DNA of 64,000 nucleotides from Lacticaseibacillus baoqingensis (GCF_003946165.1 NZ_RHOI01000004.1:1-64000), one strand, 5' to 3'. Positions 46,585-56,887 are shown, numbered from the stretch's first letter. Made by a program: numbers and translations. Notes: generated by a model from the sequence alone, not told the origin.

Positions 46585-48429
46585 ATGAGTAAAGTTATTG
46601 GGATCGACTTAGGGACCACCAACTCCGCCGTCGCGGTGCTTGAAGGTGGCGAACCGAAGATCATCACCAACCCTGAAGGCAACCGGACCACGCCTTCTGT
46701 CGTCGCATTCAAAGACGGCGAGATCCAAGTCGGCGAAGTGGCCAAACGCCAAGCGATCACGAACCCAGATACCATCGTGTCCATCAAGCGGCACATGGGT
46801 GAAGCCGGCTATACCGTGAAGGTCGGCGATAAGGATTATACGCCGCAAGAGATCTCCGCGCAGATCCTCCAATACATCAAGGGCTTTGCCCAGGACTATT
46901 TGGGTGAAGACGTGACGGATGCGGTCATTACCGTGCCGGCATACTTCAACGATTCTCAACGTCAAGCCACTAAGGACGCTGGCAAGATCGCCGGATTGAA
47001 CGTTTCGCGGATCGTCAACGAACCGACTGCTTCTGCCTTGGCTTATGGGCTGGACAAAGGCGACGCGGACGAAAAGGTCCTGGTTTATGACCTTGGCGGC
47101 GGGACTTTTGATGTGTCCATCTTGCAATTAGGCGATGGGGTCTTTGAAGTCTTATCCACTAATGGGGATACCCACTTAGGCGGGGATGATTTTGATGATA
47201 AGATCATCAACTGGTTAGTCGATGAATTCAAGTCAGAAAACGGCATCGATTTGTCCAAAGACAAAATGGCGATGCAACGGCTGAAGGATGCTGCTGAAAA
47301 GGCGAAGAAGGATTTGTCTGGCGTTTCTTCGACGCAGATCTCCTTGCCATTTATTTCTGCCGGCGCCAATGGGCCTTTGCATTTGGAACGGACTTTGACT
47401 AAGGCCCAATTCGAACAAATGACTGAAGATCTGGTCCAAAAGACTAAGATCCCAGTGGACAATGCCTTAAAAGATGCTGGTTTGACTGCCAATGATCTGG
47501 ATAAAGTCATCTTAAATGGTGGCTCAACGCGGATCCCAGCGGTCCAAGAAGCGGTTAAGAGCTGGACGGGCAAAGAACCGGATCACTCTATCAACCCTGA
47601 TGAAGCCGTTGCTTTAGGCGCTGCGATTCAAGGCGGGGTCATTTCCGGGGATGTCAAAGACGTGGTCTTGCTTGATGTGACCCCATTATCCTTAGGGATC
47701 GAAACCATGGGCGGCGTCTTCACGAAGCTGATCGATCGCAATACCACGATCCCAACTTCCAAGAGTCAAGTCTTCTCAACGGCAGCCGATAACCAACCAG
47801 CCGTTGATATCCATGTCCTCCAAGGCGAACGGCCAATGGCAGCAGATAACAAGACGCTTGGGCGCTTTCAATTGACGGACATTCCGCCTGCACCGCGTGG
47901 CGTGCCGCAAATCGAAGTCAAGTTTGACATCGATAAAAACGGGATCGTGCAAGTTTCCGCTAAGGATATGGGCACTGGCAAGTCTCAAGACATCACGATC
48001 AAGAGTTCCAGCGGTTTATCCGATGAAGAAATCGATCGCATGATGAAAGAAGCCAAGGAAAACGAAGAAGCCGACAAGAAACGCAAGGAAGAAGTCGACT
48101 TGAAAAACGACGTTGACCAACTCTTGTTCCAGACCGACAAGACCTTGAAGGACTTGAAGGGCAAAGTTTCCGACGACGAGATCAAGCAGGCCGAAGATGC
48201 CAAGGAAGCTTTGAAGAAGGCCCAACAAGAAAACAACGTCGAAGACATGAAGACCAAGCGCGATGAACTGAACAAGATCGTGCAAGATCTGACGGTCAAG
48301 TTGTATGAACAAGCCCAAAAGGAGCAACAAGCCAAGGGTGCTGCTGATGGGGCTGAAAAGGCCACCGACAAGAAAGACGATGACGATACCATCGACGGCG
48401 AATACAAAGACGTCAATGACAAAAAATAA
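46585..48429 (+). CDS. dnaK: Chaperone protein DnaK (Hsp70)
   Basis: 614 aa from ATG 46585 ([22 protein letters not shown]), 7 bases after AAGG; the ATG at 46579 is too close. Hsp70 signatures: [31 protein letters not shown]; substrate domain [33 protein letters not shown]. Gram-positive DnaK lacks part of the ATPase subdomain, consistent with this length. C-terminus is acidic and disordered. Confidence 0.98.
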   Translation: MSKVIGIDLGTTNSAVAVLEGGEPKIITNPEGNRTTPSVVAFKDGEIQVGEVAKRQAITNPDTIVSIKRHMGEAGYTVKVGDKDYTPQEISAQILQYIKGFAQDYLGEDVTDAVITVPAYFNDSQRQATKDAGKIAGLNVSRIVNEPTASALAYGLDKGDADEKVLVYDLGGGTFDVSILQLGDGVFEVLSTNGDTHLGGDDFDDKIINWLVDEFKSENGIDLSKDKMAMQRLKDAAEKAKKDLSGVSSTQISLPFISAGANGPLHLERTLTKAQFEQMTEDLVQKTKIPVDNALKDAGLTANDLDKVILNGGSTRIPAVQEAVKSWTGKEPDHSINPDEAVALGAAIQGGVISGDVKDVVLLDVTPLSLGIETMGGVFTKLIDRNTTIPTSKSQVFSTAADNQPAVDIHVLQGERPMAADNKTLGRFQLTDIPPAPRGVPQIEVKFDIDKNGIVQVSAKDMGTGKSQDITIKSSSGLSDEEIDRMMKEAKENEEADKKRKEEVDLKNDVDQLLFQTDKTLKDLKGKVSDDEIKQAEDAKEALKKAQQENNVEDMKTKRDELNKIVQDLTVKLYEQAQKEQQAKGAADGAEKATDKKDDDDTIDGEYKDVNDKK

Positions 48430-48445
48430 TCGTCTGTGATCAAAA

Positions 48446-48473
48446 AGCCAAAGCCAGCTGGCTTTGGTTTTTT
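48446..48473 (+). terminator. Terminator of hrcA-grpE-dnaK
   Basis: Palindrome CCAAAGCCAG/CTGGCTTTGG followed by a T6 run. Confidence 0.88.
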
Positions 48474-48544
48474 GGTTAGTGCAGGAAATCGCTGGCCACA
48501 CTAACCCTCTCGTGCTTGGTGCAACCGGTATGGTGGTCACCACC

Positions 48545-48574
48545 TTGCCCCATGCTGGGCGGGTGTGTTATTCT
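48545..48574 (+). promoter_or_regulatory. Promoter of dnaJ
   Basis: TTGCCC (48545-48550), 18 bases, TATTCT (48569-48574). No CIRCE is present; a small GGTGG-TCA-CCACC palindrome (48531-48543) ends just before the -35. Confidence 0.45.
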
Positions 48575-48610
48575 GTACTAGCTTTTTCGTACAGACTTTA
48601 GGAGGCAATA

Positions 48611-49762
48611 ATGGCAGAGCAGAAAGATTACTATGATATCCTTGGAGTCAGTCGTGATGCCGACGACGCGACGATCAAGAAAGCCTTTCGGCAACTTTCC
48701 AAAAAATATCACCCAGACTTGAACCATGAGCCAGGCGCCGAAGCAAAGTTCAAGGAGGTCAACGAAGCGTATCAAGTCTTATCTGATCCGCAAAAGCGTG
48801 CCGCTTATGATCAATACGGTTCCGCTGATGGCCCGCAAGGCTTCGGCGGCGGTGCTGGCCAAGGCTTTGGCGGGTTTAGCCAAGGCGGTTTTGGCGGCGG
48901 CGGTTTCGAAGATATTTTCAGTCAATTCTTCGGCGGCGGTGGCGGCTCGCAACAGCGTGCTAATGGTCCGCGGCAAGGCGCCGATCTCCAATACAGAATG
49001 GATCTGAAATTTGAAGAAGCCGTGTTTGGCAAAGACACCAAGATCTCTTATGATCGCGAAGCGCTTTGCCACACTTGCGACGGTTCCGGTGCCAAGCCGG
49101 GAACGAGTCCGGTCACGTGTTCCAAATGTCATGGTTCTGGTTACATTCGGGTGCAGCGCAATACGCCCCTTGGCGCGATGATGAGCCAAGAAGTCTGTGA
49201 TGTTTGCCATGGTACTGGCAAAGAAATCAAAGATAAGTGCCCAACTTGTCACGGGACTGGTCATGAAAACGAACGCCACACTATTGACGTCAAGGTGCCA
49301 GCCGGCGTTGAAGATGGTCAACAAATGCGGTTGCGCGAAGCTGGAGAAGCCGGGACTAATGGCGGCCCTTATGGGGATCTATACATTGTGTTCCGCGTCG
49401 CGCCAAGCGATAAGTTTGAGCGGGACGGGGCAACGATCTACTTGAAGATCCCGATCAGTTTCGCCCAAGCCGCCTTAGGTGATCAGATCAAAGTGGATAC
49501 GGTGCATGGCGCTGTTGAGTTGAAGATCCCAGCAGGAACGCAAACTAATAGCAAGTTCCGCTTACGCGGCAAAGGCGCCCCGCGCTTGCAAGGCAGCGGC
49601 ATGGGGGATCAAATCGTCACCGTGACGGTGCAAACGCCGAAGAGCTTGAATAACAAGCAAAAAGAAGCGCTGATGGCGTTTGCCGCTGCCAGCGGTGAAG
49701 ACGTCACCCCTCACGAAGGCCGGTTATTTGACCGAGTCAAAGAAGCTTTTAAAGGTAAATAG
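48611..49762 (+). CDS. dnaJ: Chaperone protein DnaJ (Hsp40)
   Basis: 383 aa. J domain with HPD ([27 protein letters not shown]), Gly/Phe-rich linker at ~70-120 ([26 protein letters not shown]), four CxxCxGxG repeats forming two zinc centres ([32 protein letters not shown]), then the C-terminal substrate domains. Co-chaperone of DnaK. TTAGGAGG precedes ATG. Separated from dnaK by a terminator and its own promoter. Confidence 0.98.
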   Translation: MAEQKDYYDILGVSRDADDATIKKAFRQLSKKYHPDLNHEPGAEAKFKEVNEAYQVLSDPQKRAAYDQYGSADGPQGFGGGAGQGFGGFSQGGFGGGGFEDIFSQFFGGGGGSQQRANGPRQGADLQYRMDLKFEEAVFGKDTKISYDREALCHTCDGSGAKPGTSPVTCSKCHGSGYIRVQRNTPLGAMMSQEVCDVCHGTGKEIKDKCPTCHGTGHENERHTIDVKVPAGVEDGQQMRLREAGEAGTNGGPYGDLYIVFRVAPSDKFERDGATIYLKIPISFAQAALGDQIKVDTVHGAVELKIPAGTQTNSKFRLRGKGAPRLQGSGMGDQIVTVTVQTPKSLNNKQKEALMAFAAASGEDVTPHEGRLFDRVKEAFKGK

Positions 49763-49773
49763 TGGATTTGCAG

Positions 49774-49813
49774 TGCGGCCGCGTCATTGAGAGATGATGC
49801 GGCCGCATTTTTT
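49774..49813 (+). terminator. Terminator of dnaJ
   Basis: TGCGGCCGC/GCGGCCGCA perfect 9-bp stem, 16-base loop, T6 run. Confidence 0.9.
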
Positions 49814-50015
49814 GGCACGATCGGAGCCAAAATCACGCTGCAGCAAATCATTTGTCATTTGCGCAGCCAGGGTGTATAGTCACTCTAGTTATCACCAGAC
49901 AGTCGGTTTGACGCAACATCTGTCATTGACCGCAAGGCGATAAATCTGAGGAAAGGCAATATAAACGCATTGAGACAGCTTTGGCTGGGTCAATGGTTTA
50001 TAGTGGGTGAAAGCA

Positions 50016-50385
50016 ATGGATCGGCGGTGGTTGCTGGCATTGGCCGGCATCTGGCTACTGGTTAGCCTAGGTTTGATCGTGGGGTGCGCCAATCGGGATC
50101 GTCAGCATCGGGGTCTTGATCGGCGCCCAGTCATGGATCACCAGCGCTTTGCGTCAAAAGCAGGCGCGCTTGCAGATGCTGTGGACGTTAGCTGATGAAT
50201 TGGAATATCGCCCGGAAAAACTCAAGCAGCTTGCCGGGCGCTATAGTGAAGCGGCTTGGGCTGCCACGCGCGGCGAACGCTTGCAGTTTTATCCGTCTGA
50301 TCGGGTGTTAAAGCAAGTGATCATCCGCTTGCAGCGCGATCAAGCGTGCTTGCACTTGCAGTCAAAAGCAAACAAACCAGGTTGA
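50016..50385 (+). pseudogene. Frameshifted small membrane protein, related to the C-terminus of the DUF805 protein at 14151
   Basis: Frame A from ATG 50016 reads a membrane helix (MDRRWLLALAGIWLLVSLGL). At the GGGG run 50081-50084 the coding signal moves to another frame, which continues APIGIVSIGVLIGAQSWITS and then LQMLWTLADELEYRPEKLKQLAGRYSEAAWAATRGERLQFYP to TGA 50385. Removing one G would give a continuous protein of ~122 aa with two membrane segments and a soluble tail. The tail matches the last ~65 residues of the 14151-15029 protein, including LAGRY and WAATR. As it stands, frame A stops at 50195. A sequencing error, a true mutation, or programmed slippage are possible. Confidence 0.65.
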
Positions 50386-50410
50386 ACCGCAAAACGCCTT
50401 TAGCCCATGA

Positions 50411-50465
50411 AAAAACGCCTTGGGGCCACGATTCGTTATCAGAATCGCGGTCCCAAGGCGTTTTT
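50411..50465. terminator. Strong bidirectional terminator
   Basis: AAAAACGCCTTGGG with CGATTC pairs with GAATCG and CCCAAGGCGTTTTT, 7-base loop. It separates the frameshifted gene from the convergent uvrA-like gene. Confidence 0.9.
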
Positions 50466-50520
50466 GTCGCTGGTCGTGGCTTGCCAAAACTGAGGTCTAA
50501 GCCACATTTCTTGGCACCAG

Positions 50521-53019
50521 TCAGGCGTGAAAATGGGCCAAGTGCGCGCGCAGAAACGCTGCCGTGTGGCCGCTGGCACTGGCAACGGCTGTCGGCGTCC
50601 CGAGCGCGACGATCTGGCCGCCGAAGTCGCCGCCTTCAGGCCCAAGATCCAGCAGGTAATCAGCATTAGCCAGCATATCCAAGTCGTGTTCGATTGCTAA
50701 GACCGTCCCCCCATTGTCGATCAGCCGCTGGAAGACTTGTAATAAGACTTGGACATCTAACGGGTGTAAGCCAACACTTGGCTCATCAAACACAAACAAA
50801 GTGCCTTTTTGCGTGCGGCCCATGTGACTGGTTAAGCGCAAGCGCTGGGCTTCACCGCCAGATAAGGCAGGGGTGCTTTCACCCAAGTGCAAATACCCCA
50901 GTCCCATATCATGCAGCGTTTGTAAGGTGCTTAAAATCGCCGGTTCGTTGGCAAACACTGACAGCGCTGCGTCGACTGACAGCGCCAATAAGTCGGCAAT
51001 GCTTTGGCCATGCCACTGGATCGCTAAGACCTCAGGGTTATAGCGTTTGCCGCCACAAGTGGGACAAATTTCTTGCATGTCAGGCAAATATTGGATGTCT
51101 AATCCGATCGTCCCGGTACCGCCGCATGTTGGACAGGCGCCTTGCTTGACATTATACGAAAAATGGCTGGCGGTGTAGCCGCGTGCTCGACTTTGTGGCA
51201 AGGCCGCAAACAGCGCGCGCAAATGATCCAAGATGTCGGTATATGTGGCCACTGTTGAGCGTACGTTCTTGCCTACTGGACTGGCGTCGATCGCCACCAC
51301 CCGGCGAATGCCGCCGCGCTGCAATGCGGAAACATAGTTTGGTGCCGGATGATTTTTGGTGGCCGTTAACGCAGGGACTAACGCATCGAACACTAGCGTG
51401 GATTTACCCGCACCAGAAAATCCAGATACCACTGAAAAGCGGTTGATGGGAAAGTGCACTGTCAAGTTGTGCAAGTTAAAGCGGTCGTTGACGGTCACGC
51501 CAAAGGTCTTGGCGGGGTCAGGCAGACTTGGCCGCACGCGCAATTGTGCAGCACCGGTCAAAAACGGGCCGATCAACGATTGCTTGGCCGCGGCGATCTG
51601 CGCTGGCGTGCCGATATTGAGCAAACGACCGCCAGTTTCACCGGCCCCAGGCCCGATTTCTAATACCGTATCGGCAGCTTGGATGATCGCGGTATCATGG
51701 TCCACCACGACGACTGAATTTCCTTGTGCCACTAAGCCTTGCATGACATCGATCAAGCCTTGGACATTGGCTGGATGCAAGCCAATGCTGGGCTCATCTA
51801 AGACGTATAACACCCCAGTCGTTTCAGTTCGCAGCGTCCGGGCCAATTGGATGCGCTGCAGCTCGCCGGTGGATAGGCTGGCACCAGCACGGTCTAAAGA
51901 CAAATAACTCAACCCCAAGGCAATCAATGGGGCAAGAATCTGAGTCAATTCGCGGATGATATCATGGGCCAAGGCGTGCATGTCTTGCGGCAGCCATGCC
52001 ATCACCGCAGGCAGCCAGGTTTTGAGATCAGCCAAGCTTAGCGCACTGACTTGGGCAATGTTTTTGCCTGCCACCAACTGGCTCAGCAATTCGGGCTTCA
52101 GCCGTATCCCATGGCAAGTCGGGCAGACGCCAAATTCATAAAAGCGGTTGAGGCGGGCAATGGCGCGTTCGTTAGTTGTGGTGGCCATGGAATCGGTGAC
52201 GGCGTTATAGGCATTTTCATACACCGCATTATCCATATGAAAGATCTTACCGGTTTTGCTGGGAATGTTGATTGCATAAGTTTGCTTGGGGCCATGCCAG
52301 ACGAATGCTTGTTGCGCTTTGGGCAGGTCTTGAAAAGGCGTATCGATGTCAATACCGGCGTATTGGGCCACAATGTGCATGAAGTTGCGTCCTGGCAAAC
52401 GCCAAGACGCAACGGCTCCTGCTCGGATTGTCTTGGTGGGATCTGGGATCAGCCGCTCGACCGCTAATGTTTTCGCTTGGCCGGTACCGTCGCAAGTGGG
52501 GCAAGCGCCAACTGAATTAAACGCAAAACTTTCAGCCCCAAACAAAGGCACCACCGCCCCACAACTGGGACAAGTCAGTTGCGCGTCGGCACCTTTAGTG
52601 TCCATTAAGTGCGCAATGGCAAGCGTCGGCGGTAATTGATGACCATTCGGACAGCGCGGCGAGCCTAACCGGGAAAACAACAAGCGCAACACGTTAAACG
52701 CCTCAGTCATGGTGCCTACAGTCGAGCGGATTCCAGGGACGGCAGGGCGCTGACGCAACGCAATGGCACTGGGAATGTGTTCGACTTTGTCGACTTTTGC
52801 ATGGCCTGCTTGGCCTAGGCGCCGGCGGGTGTATGTCGATAAGGCAGAGACATAACGCCGCATCCCTTCAGCGTATAACACCCCCATGGCCAAGCTGGAT
52901 TTGCCAGATCCCGACCGTCCCGTGATGGCCACTAACTGATGCAAGGGAATATCGACATCCAGGTGCTTCAAATTATTCACTTGCGCGCCGCGGACAGAAA
53001 TATGAGTAGGTATGGACAT
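50521..53019 (-). CDS. UvrA-family ATPase (UvrA paralogue, short form)
   Basis: 832 aa versus ~940 for canonical UvrA. Two ABC ATPase halves: Walker A GRSGSGKSSLAMG and GFSGAGKSTLVFD; signatures LSTGELQRIQLARTL and LSGGEAQRLRLTSHMG; DEPSIGLHP and DEPSVGLHP. Zinc modules CPSCG...CPTC, CPTCHG and CPTCGG...CPTCGG are present. The region that binds UvrB in the first half appears reduced, as in class II UvrA (UvrA2/DrrC-like) linked to drug resistance or damage tolerance. ATG 53019 lies 12 bases after AAAGGAG; TTG 53028 at 4 bases is an alternative. Confidence 0.88.
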   Translation of the reverse strand: MSIPTHISVRGAQVNNLKHLDVDIPLHQLVAITGRSGSGKSSLAMGVLYAEGMRRYVSALSTYTRRRLGQAGHAKVDKVEHIPSAIALRQRPAVPGIRSTVGTMTEAFNVLRLLFSRLGSPRCPNGHQLPPTLAIAHLMDTKGADAQLTCPSCGAVVPLFGAESFAFNSVGACPTCDGTGQAKTLAVERLIPDPTKTIRAGAVASWRLPGRNFMHIVAQYAGIDIDTPFQDLPKAQQAFVWHGPKQTYAINIPSKTGKIFHMDNAVYENAYNAVTDSMATTTNERAIARLNRFYEFGVCPTCHGIRLKPELLSQLVAGKNIAQVSALSLADLKTWLPAVMAWLPQDMHALAHDIIRELTQILAPLIALGLSYLSLDRAGASLSTGELQRIQLARTLRTETTGVLYVLDEPSIGLHPANVQGLIDVMQGLVAQGNSVVVVDHDTAIIQAADTVLEIGPGAGETGGRLLNIGTPAQIAAAKQSLIGPFLTGAAQLRVRPSLPDPAKTFGVTVNDRFNLHNLTVHFPINRFSVVSGFSGAGKSTLVFDALVPALTATKNHPAPNYVSALQRGGIRRVVAIDASPVGKNVRSTVATYTDILDHLRALFAALPQSRARGYTASHFSYNVKQGACPTCGGTGTIGLDIQYLPDMQEICPTCGGKRYNPEVLAIQWHGQSIADLLALSVDAALSVFANEPAILSTLQTLHDMGLGYLHLGESTPALSGGEAQRLRLTSHMGRTQKGTLFVFDEPSVGLHPLDVQVLLQVFQRLIDNGGTVLAIEHDLDMLANADYLLDLGPEGGDFGGQIVALGTPTAVASASGHTAAFLRAHLAHFHA

Positions 53020-53079
53020 GACAAGCAACAACTCCTTTACTCGTTTAGTCTAGCACACCATGATCACAACCGGTGGGCA

Positions 53080-53114
53080 CAAAAAAACCTTGATTTGCGC
53101 AATCAAGGTTTTTT
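53080..53114 (-). terminator. Terminator of the LysM protein gene
   Basis: AACCTTGATT/AATCAAGGTT, 5-base loop, with A7 and T6 flanks; on the minus strand it ends the LysM gene just before the uvrA-like gene. Confidence 0.85.
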
Positions 53115-53130
53115 GGAAAACATGTTCAGA

Positions 53131-53946
53131 TTAGTGGACCACTTCAACCGTGGCATATAAGATCCCAGCAGATGGGATCTGGTTGCTTGGCATCGCGACG
53201 TCCAATTGGTGCGGATTGCTGGCAGCAAATGCCCCTGTATCATTAACGGTCCGATACCAAACGGTGCCATCAGAAAGGGTGATCTTTAAACGCGTTCCTT
53301 TAGGGAAAACGGAAAGGTTAGCAGCAACGCCGCTATAGCCCATGTTTGAGCCTAAAACCGCTGGATCATAAAATGATAACTTGAACGTCCCATAACTAGT
53401 GGTGCTGGTCGTTGCCGGTGCGGCAGCAGGAGCTGGGGTGGTGGCTGTTTGCGTTTGGGCAGCCGGTGCTGGGGTCGCCGCTTGCGGAGTTGCTTGCGCA
53501 GCTGGCGCACTCGTCGGATTAGCAGTTGCAGTTGTGGCCGTCAATTTCAACGTTTGCCCAACCAAGATCAAGTCTGGGTTGCTCAGCTGGTTATAGCTGA
53601 CCAAGTTGGCAACGGTGGTGTTGTGCTCAACGGCGATTTGAGAAAGCGTATCGCCCGCTTTGACGGTATAAGTGGTGTCAGCCGCAGGAGTCGCAGTTTT
53701 CAACTTCAACTTTTGACCAACTAAGATCAGGTTTTGGTTTGTGATATTGTTCGTCGATGCCAGTTCAGACACTGTTGAATTTTGGTCAAGCGCGATTTGG
53801 GAAAGCGTATCGCCGGCTTTAACTGTATATTCTGGATCGCTGGTATCTGCTTTGACCACATGCCCTTGTGTCATCAGTGTGCCTGGCAATAAAGCCAACG
53901 CAGGAGAGAACAATAGTGCTAATTGTGATTTTTTGATAATACTCAC
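53131..53946 (-). CDS. Secreted LysM cell-wall protein with C-terminal 3D/double-psi-barrel-like domain
   Basis: 271 aa. Signal peptide [21 protein letters not shown]...VVKA (cleavage near 33). Two LysM repeats: [23 protein letters not shown] and [23 protein letters not shown]. An Ala/Pro/Thr-rich linker (~140-190) precedes a 3D-type domain ([29 protein letters not shown]). These proteins bind peptidoglycan and are often muralytic. The only standard start in frame is GTG 53946, which itself lies in the GAGGAGTG ribosome site; AUU 53940 has ideal spacing. Confidence 0.88.
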   Translation of the reverse strand: MSIIKKSQLALLFSPALALLPGTLMTQGHVVKADTSDPEYTVKAGDTLSQIALDQNSTVSELASTNNITNQNLILVGQKLKLKTATPAADTTYTVKAGDTLSQIAVEHNTTVANLVSYNQLSNPDLILVGQTLKLTATTATANPTSAPAAQATPQAATPAPAAQTQTATTPAPAAAPATTSTTSYGTFKLSFYDPAVLGSNMGYSGVAANLSVFPKGTRLKITLSDGTVWYRTVNDTGAFAASNPHQLDVAMPSNQIPSAGILYATVEVVH

Positions 53947-54066
53947 TCCTCAAGTAGTTTACTTGTCCAACCGTATGTATCTAACAGTTAGTATAGCGGC
54001 TGCAAGTGACAGCGGTAGAGCAAAACGATGACAAAATATTTAATTTCAGTAACACCGTCATCCGCT

Positions 54067-54083
54067 TGTAATATATTTGTCAT
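54067..54083 (+). promoter_or_regulatory. WalR-like direct repeat
   Basis: TGTAAT, 5 bases, TGTCAT. It fits the WalR consensus (TGTWAH-N5-TGTWAH) except for one C. It lies ~120 bases upstream of the LysM gene start, in opposite orientation. WalRK commonly controls muralytic LysM proteins, but this is weak evidence. Confidence 0.3.
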
Positions 54084-54092
54084 AAATGCGCA

Positions 54093-54122
54093 TAAAAAAA
54101 TAGGTCATCATCTCGATGACCT
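54093..54122 (-). terminator. Terminator of rqcH
   Basis: Minus strand: AGGTCAT/ATGACCT stem, 7-base loop, then ATTTTTTT. Confidence 0.8.
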
Positions 54123-54132
54123 TAAACTGCGG

Positions 54133-55833
54133 CTACAGTGTGGGCTTTTGCCGCAAGCGGGCGACTTGCTCGGCTGCTGGGGTCACCGTCACCGTGCGTT
54201 GGCCTTCATACACGACAAATCCAGGTTTAGCGCCGTTGGGTTTGCGGATCTTCTTGACCACGATCCAATCAACCGGCACATTGGCACTGTTGCGTGATCT
54301 GGAGAAATATGCCGCTAGTTGGGCCGCTTCCATCAGCGTTTTTTCACTCGGGTCCGCCGAATCGATGATCACATGTGACCCGGGAACGTCTTTGGCATGC
54401 AACCAAATATCGGTTTTTTTCGCCAGCTTCAAGGTAAGCTGGTCGTTTTGCAAATTGTTTTTGCCAACGAAGATCTGGGTGCCGTCGCTGGCCCAAAACT
54501 GTTCTGGTTTGGCCACTTTTTGCTTTTTCGCCGTTTTTTTACCCTTATGTTGCGGCTTCAAATAGCCGCCTTGTTGCAATTCTAAGCGAATATCGTCAAG
54601 GTCTTTAGGTGCTGCCAGTTCGATCTGGGTCATGATCCCAGTCAGGTATTCCAGCTCTGCTTGGTTTTCAGCCATTTGTTCGTGGACATACGCCACGGCA
54701 TTGCGCAGTTTTTGGTACTTGGCAAAATACTTTTGGGCATTTTTAGACGGCGACAGCTGATTAGACAACGTGATTTTCAACGGCTGCATGTCGGCATAAA
54801 AATTCGGCAAGGTGATACTGGTCATCCCGCGTTCGACTTGACTCAAATAAGTGGTCAAGATCTCGCCGCGAATGCGATAATCATCCGCTTTTTGCGTGGC
54901 TTTTAGGGTTTGGGCCAGCTTTTTTTGCTTCTTTTTATCCTTGTCGATCAAGTTCTTCAGCGGGTGGATCAAGTTGCTGCCGAGTTGGCGCACGCGATCA
55001 TGCTCGGCTTTTTGAGCATAATACGCGTCTAACATGTCACTGAGCGTCGGGTACGTTTGCACTGTTCCTGACAAGCTGTGATAAGGCGTCGCACTGAAGT
55101 TGACCTTGTCGCCGGTCGTGATCGTCGGGGTGGGGTGGTCAAAAGCGGACAAGAATGCTGTCCATTGTGTGTTGGCATCGCCACTTAACAAACGCGCGGC
55201 TAATTCATTGGCAGAATCTGCCGCCAAGCCTTGATAATGCCGCTGAAGCAATTGCGGCAGCGGCACGCCGGCAGTTTTCATCAGTTCTTGATACCCGGCA
55301 CTTTCGTCAGTGAACGGATCGATTTTATCTTGGATCGGCGGCTGCACATAATCAGCGCCTGGCAACAGCAGTCGATAGCGATTTTGATCAGGGGATACAT
55401 GGTGGATCAAGTCGATGATCTTATTGGTGCGCAAGTTGACCAGCGTAATATTTGAATGCCGCCCCATGAATTCAACCACGAGGCGCAGTGACAGATCATC
55501 ACCCAGCTCGTCGCGAGTTTTAAAGTCCAAATGCATCACCCGATCATTGGCCACTTGCACGAGGCTCAACAGACTCGCACTTTGCAAGTATTTGCGCAGC
55601 GTCATCGTGAAGGTGCTGGGAACATCAGGATTGGCAAAGGGGATGCGGGTGATTTGCGCGCGGGCGTATTCTGGATGCGCCGACAATAATAACGGCCAGT
55701 TTTTGCGTTCGGCGCGAATGGTTAAGATGATCTCGTTTTGATAAGGTTGTTGGATCTTGTTCACGCGGCCGCCAACTAACCAGGAACTAAGTTCGGCGGC
55801 CATGGCGTGGGTGAATAGGCCATCAAATGACAT
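54133..55833 (-). CDS. rqcH: Rqc2-type NFACT protein RqcH (fibronectin-binding family)
   Basis: 566 aa. NFACT-N start MSFDGLFTHAMAAELSSWLVGGRVNKIQQPYQNEIILTIRA, coiled-coil middle (~290-430), NFACT-R C-terminus with FWASDGTQIFVGKNN, DIWLHAKDVPGSHVII and NVPVDWIVVKKIRKPNGAKPGFVVYEGQRTVTV. RqcH adds Ala tails to nascent chains on stalled 50S subunits. Older annotations call it fibronectin-binding (PavA/FbpA-like). AAGGAGGG precedes ATG 55833. Confidence 0.94.
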   Translation of the reverse strand: MSFDGLFTHAMAAELSSWLVGGRVNKIQQPYQNEIILTIRAERKNWPLLLSAHPEYARAQITRIPFANPDVPSTFTMTLRKYLQSASLLSLVQVANDRVMHLDFKTRDELGDDLSLRLVVEFMGRHSNITLVNLRTNKIIDLIHHVSPDQNRYRLLLPGADYVQPPIQDKIDPFTDESAGYQELMKTAGVPLPQLLQRHYQGLAADSANELAARLLSGDANTQWTAFLSAFDHPTPTITTGDKVNFSATPYHSLSGTVQTYPTLSDMLDAYYAQKAEHDRVRQLGSNLIHPLKNLIDKDKKKQKKLAQTLKATQKADDYRIRGEILTTYLSQVERGMTSITLPNFYADMQPLKITLSNQLSPSKNAQKYFAKYQKLRNAVAYVHEQMAENQAELEYLTGIMTQIELAAPKDLDDIRLELQQGGYLKPQHKGKKTAKKQKVAKPEQFWASDGTQIFVGKNNLQNDQLTLKLAKKTDIWLHAKDVPGSHVIIDSADPSEKTLMEAAQLAAYFSRSRNSANVPVDWIVVKKIRKPNGAKPGFVVYEGQRTVTVTPAAEQVARLRQKPTL

Positions 55834-55989
55834 AAGGGCCCTCCTTCTATATAAAAAGCGTCTGTCACCATTGTACCAGTTTTACCGGGAACGTTGTGAT
55901 GATACCGCCTTCAATCAGGGGTGCGGTTCAATTATTCCAGGATTCATGTTAAAGTGTTAAGGTACAAAAATCAAAAGTGGGTGAATCGC

Positions 55990-56850
55990 ATGAAGATCGC
56001 CGTCGTCACCGACAGCACCGCGTATCTTTCAGAAGAACAGATCCAAGCCAACCACATTAAGGTGGTCCCGATCCCAGTGATCCTCGATGGCACCGTTTAT
56101 GATGAAGGCAAGGATATCCAATCGGCACAATACTATGAACTGCTCCGTACCGCTAAGACGTTTCCTAACACGTCACAGCCGCCTTTAGGCGAAGTTTTGA
56201 AACTTTATGAAAACTTAGCACATGAAGGTTACGATACGATTTTAAGCATCCACCTCGCCAGCACGATCTCTGGGTTTGTCAATACGCTCAAAGGTGCCGC
56301 CAGTGAGATCCAAGATGCCAATGTGGTCGTGTATGACTCACAGATCACGGTGATCTTAATGGGTGAACTGGTGTTGACTGCTGCGAAAATGGCGGCTCAA
56401 GGCGCTGATATTCAAGCAATCTTAGCCAAGATGGACGAATTGCGCGCCACGACTGGGGAGTATTTTATCGTCAATGACTTGCAAAACTTAGTGCGCGGCG
56501 GCCGTTTGTCTAATGCCGCTGGGTTTATCGGTGGTATGTTGAAAATCAAGCCGCTGTTAACCTTTGACGATGACAGCCATAAGATCGTGGCTTTTGAAAA
56601 GATCCGCTCTTTAAAAAAAGCCTATGCGCGCATTGAAGACTTATTCACGCAAGAACTTGAGCGCGTGGATTATCCGCTGAAAGCTTGGGTGATCCATGCC
56701 AACGACCCGGAAGCGGCGGCGCAATGGCGCCAAGAATTAGAAGCAAAGTTTCCCCAAGTTGAGTTTGCAACGTCTTATTTTGGCCCAGTGATCGGCACAC
56801 ATCTTGGCGAGCGTGCCATCGCGCTAGGCTGGATCAAAGACGAAAGATGA
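55990..56850 (+). CDS. DegV-family fatty-acid-binding protein
   Basis: 286 aa from ATG 55990 (MKIAVVTDSTAYLSEEQI); a GTG 9 bases earlier is possible, and neither has a strong ribosome site. DegV motifs: TSQPPLGEVLKLYENLAHEGYDTILSIHLASTISGFVNT, VYDSQITVILMGELVLTAAKMAAQGADI, and YFIVNDLQNLVRGGRLSNAAGFIGGMLKIKPLL. DegV/FakB proteins present fatty acids to a kinase; whether this one pairs with FakA cannot be told here. Several paralogues are usual in lactobacilli. Confidence 0.93.
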   Translation: MKIAVVTDSTAYLSEEQIQANHIKVVPIPVILDGTVYDEGKDIQSAQYYELLRTAKTFPNTSQPPLGEVLKLYENLAHEGYDTILSIHLASTISGFVNTLKGAASEIQDANVVVYDSQITVILMGELVLTAAKMAAQGADIQAILAKMDELRATTGEYFIVNDLQNLVRGGRLSNAAGFIGGMLKIKPLLTFDDDSHKIVAFEKIRSLKKAYARIEDLFTQELERVDYPLKAWVIHANDPEAAAQWRQELEAKFPQVEFATSYFGPVIGTHLGERAIALGWIKDER

Positions 56851-56857
56851 GCGCCTT

Positions 56858-56887
56858 AAAGGTAAGCCCCCGGCTTACCTTTTTTTG
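56858..56887 (+). terminator. Terminator of the degV gene
   Basis: AAAGGTAAGCC/GGCTTACCTTT, 3-base loop, T7 run. Confidence 0.9.

Noticed and set aside
50007-50195. A 62-residue frame with an LIVGC lipobox, as a small lipoprotein
   Set aside because: The residues from the cysteine onward come from the shifted frame; the other frame carries the conserved domain, so the lipobox is a by-product of the frameshift.
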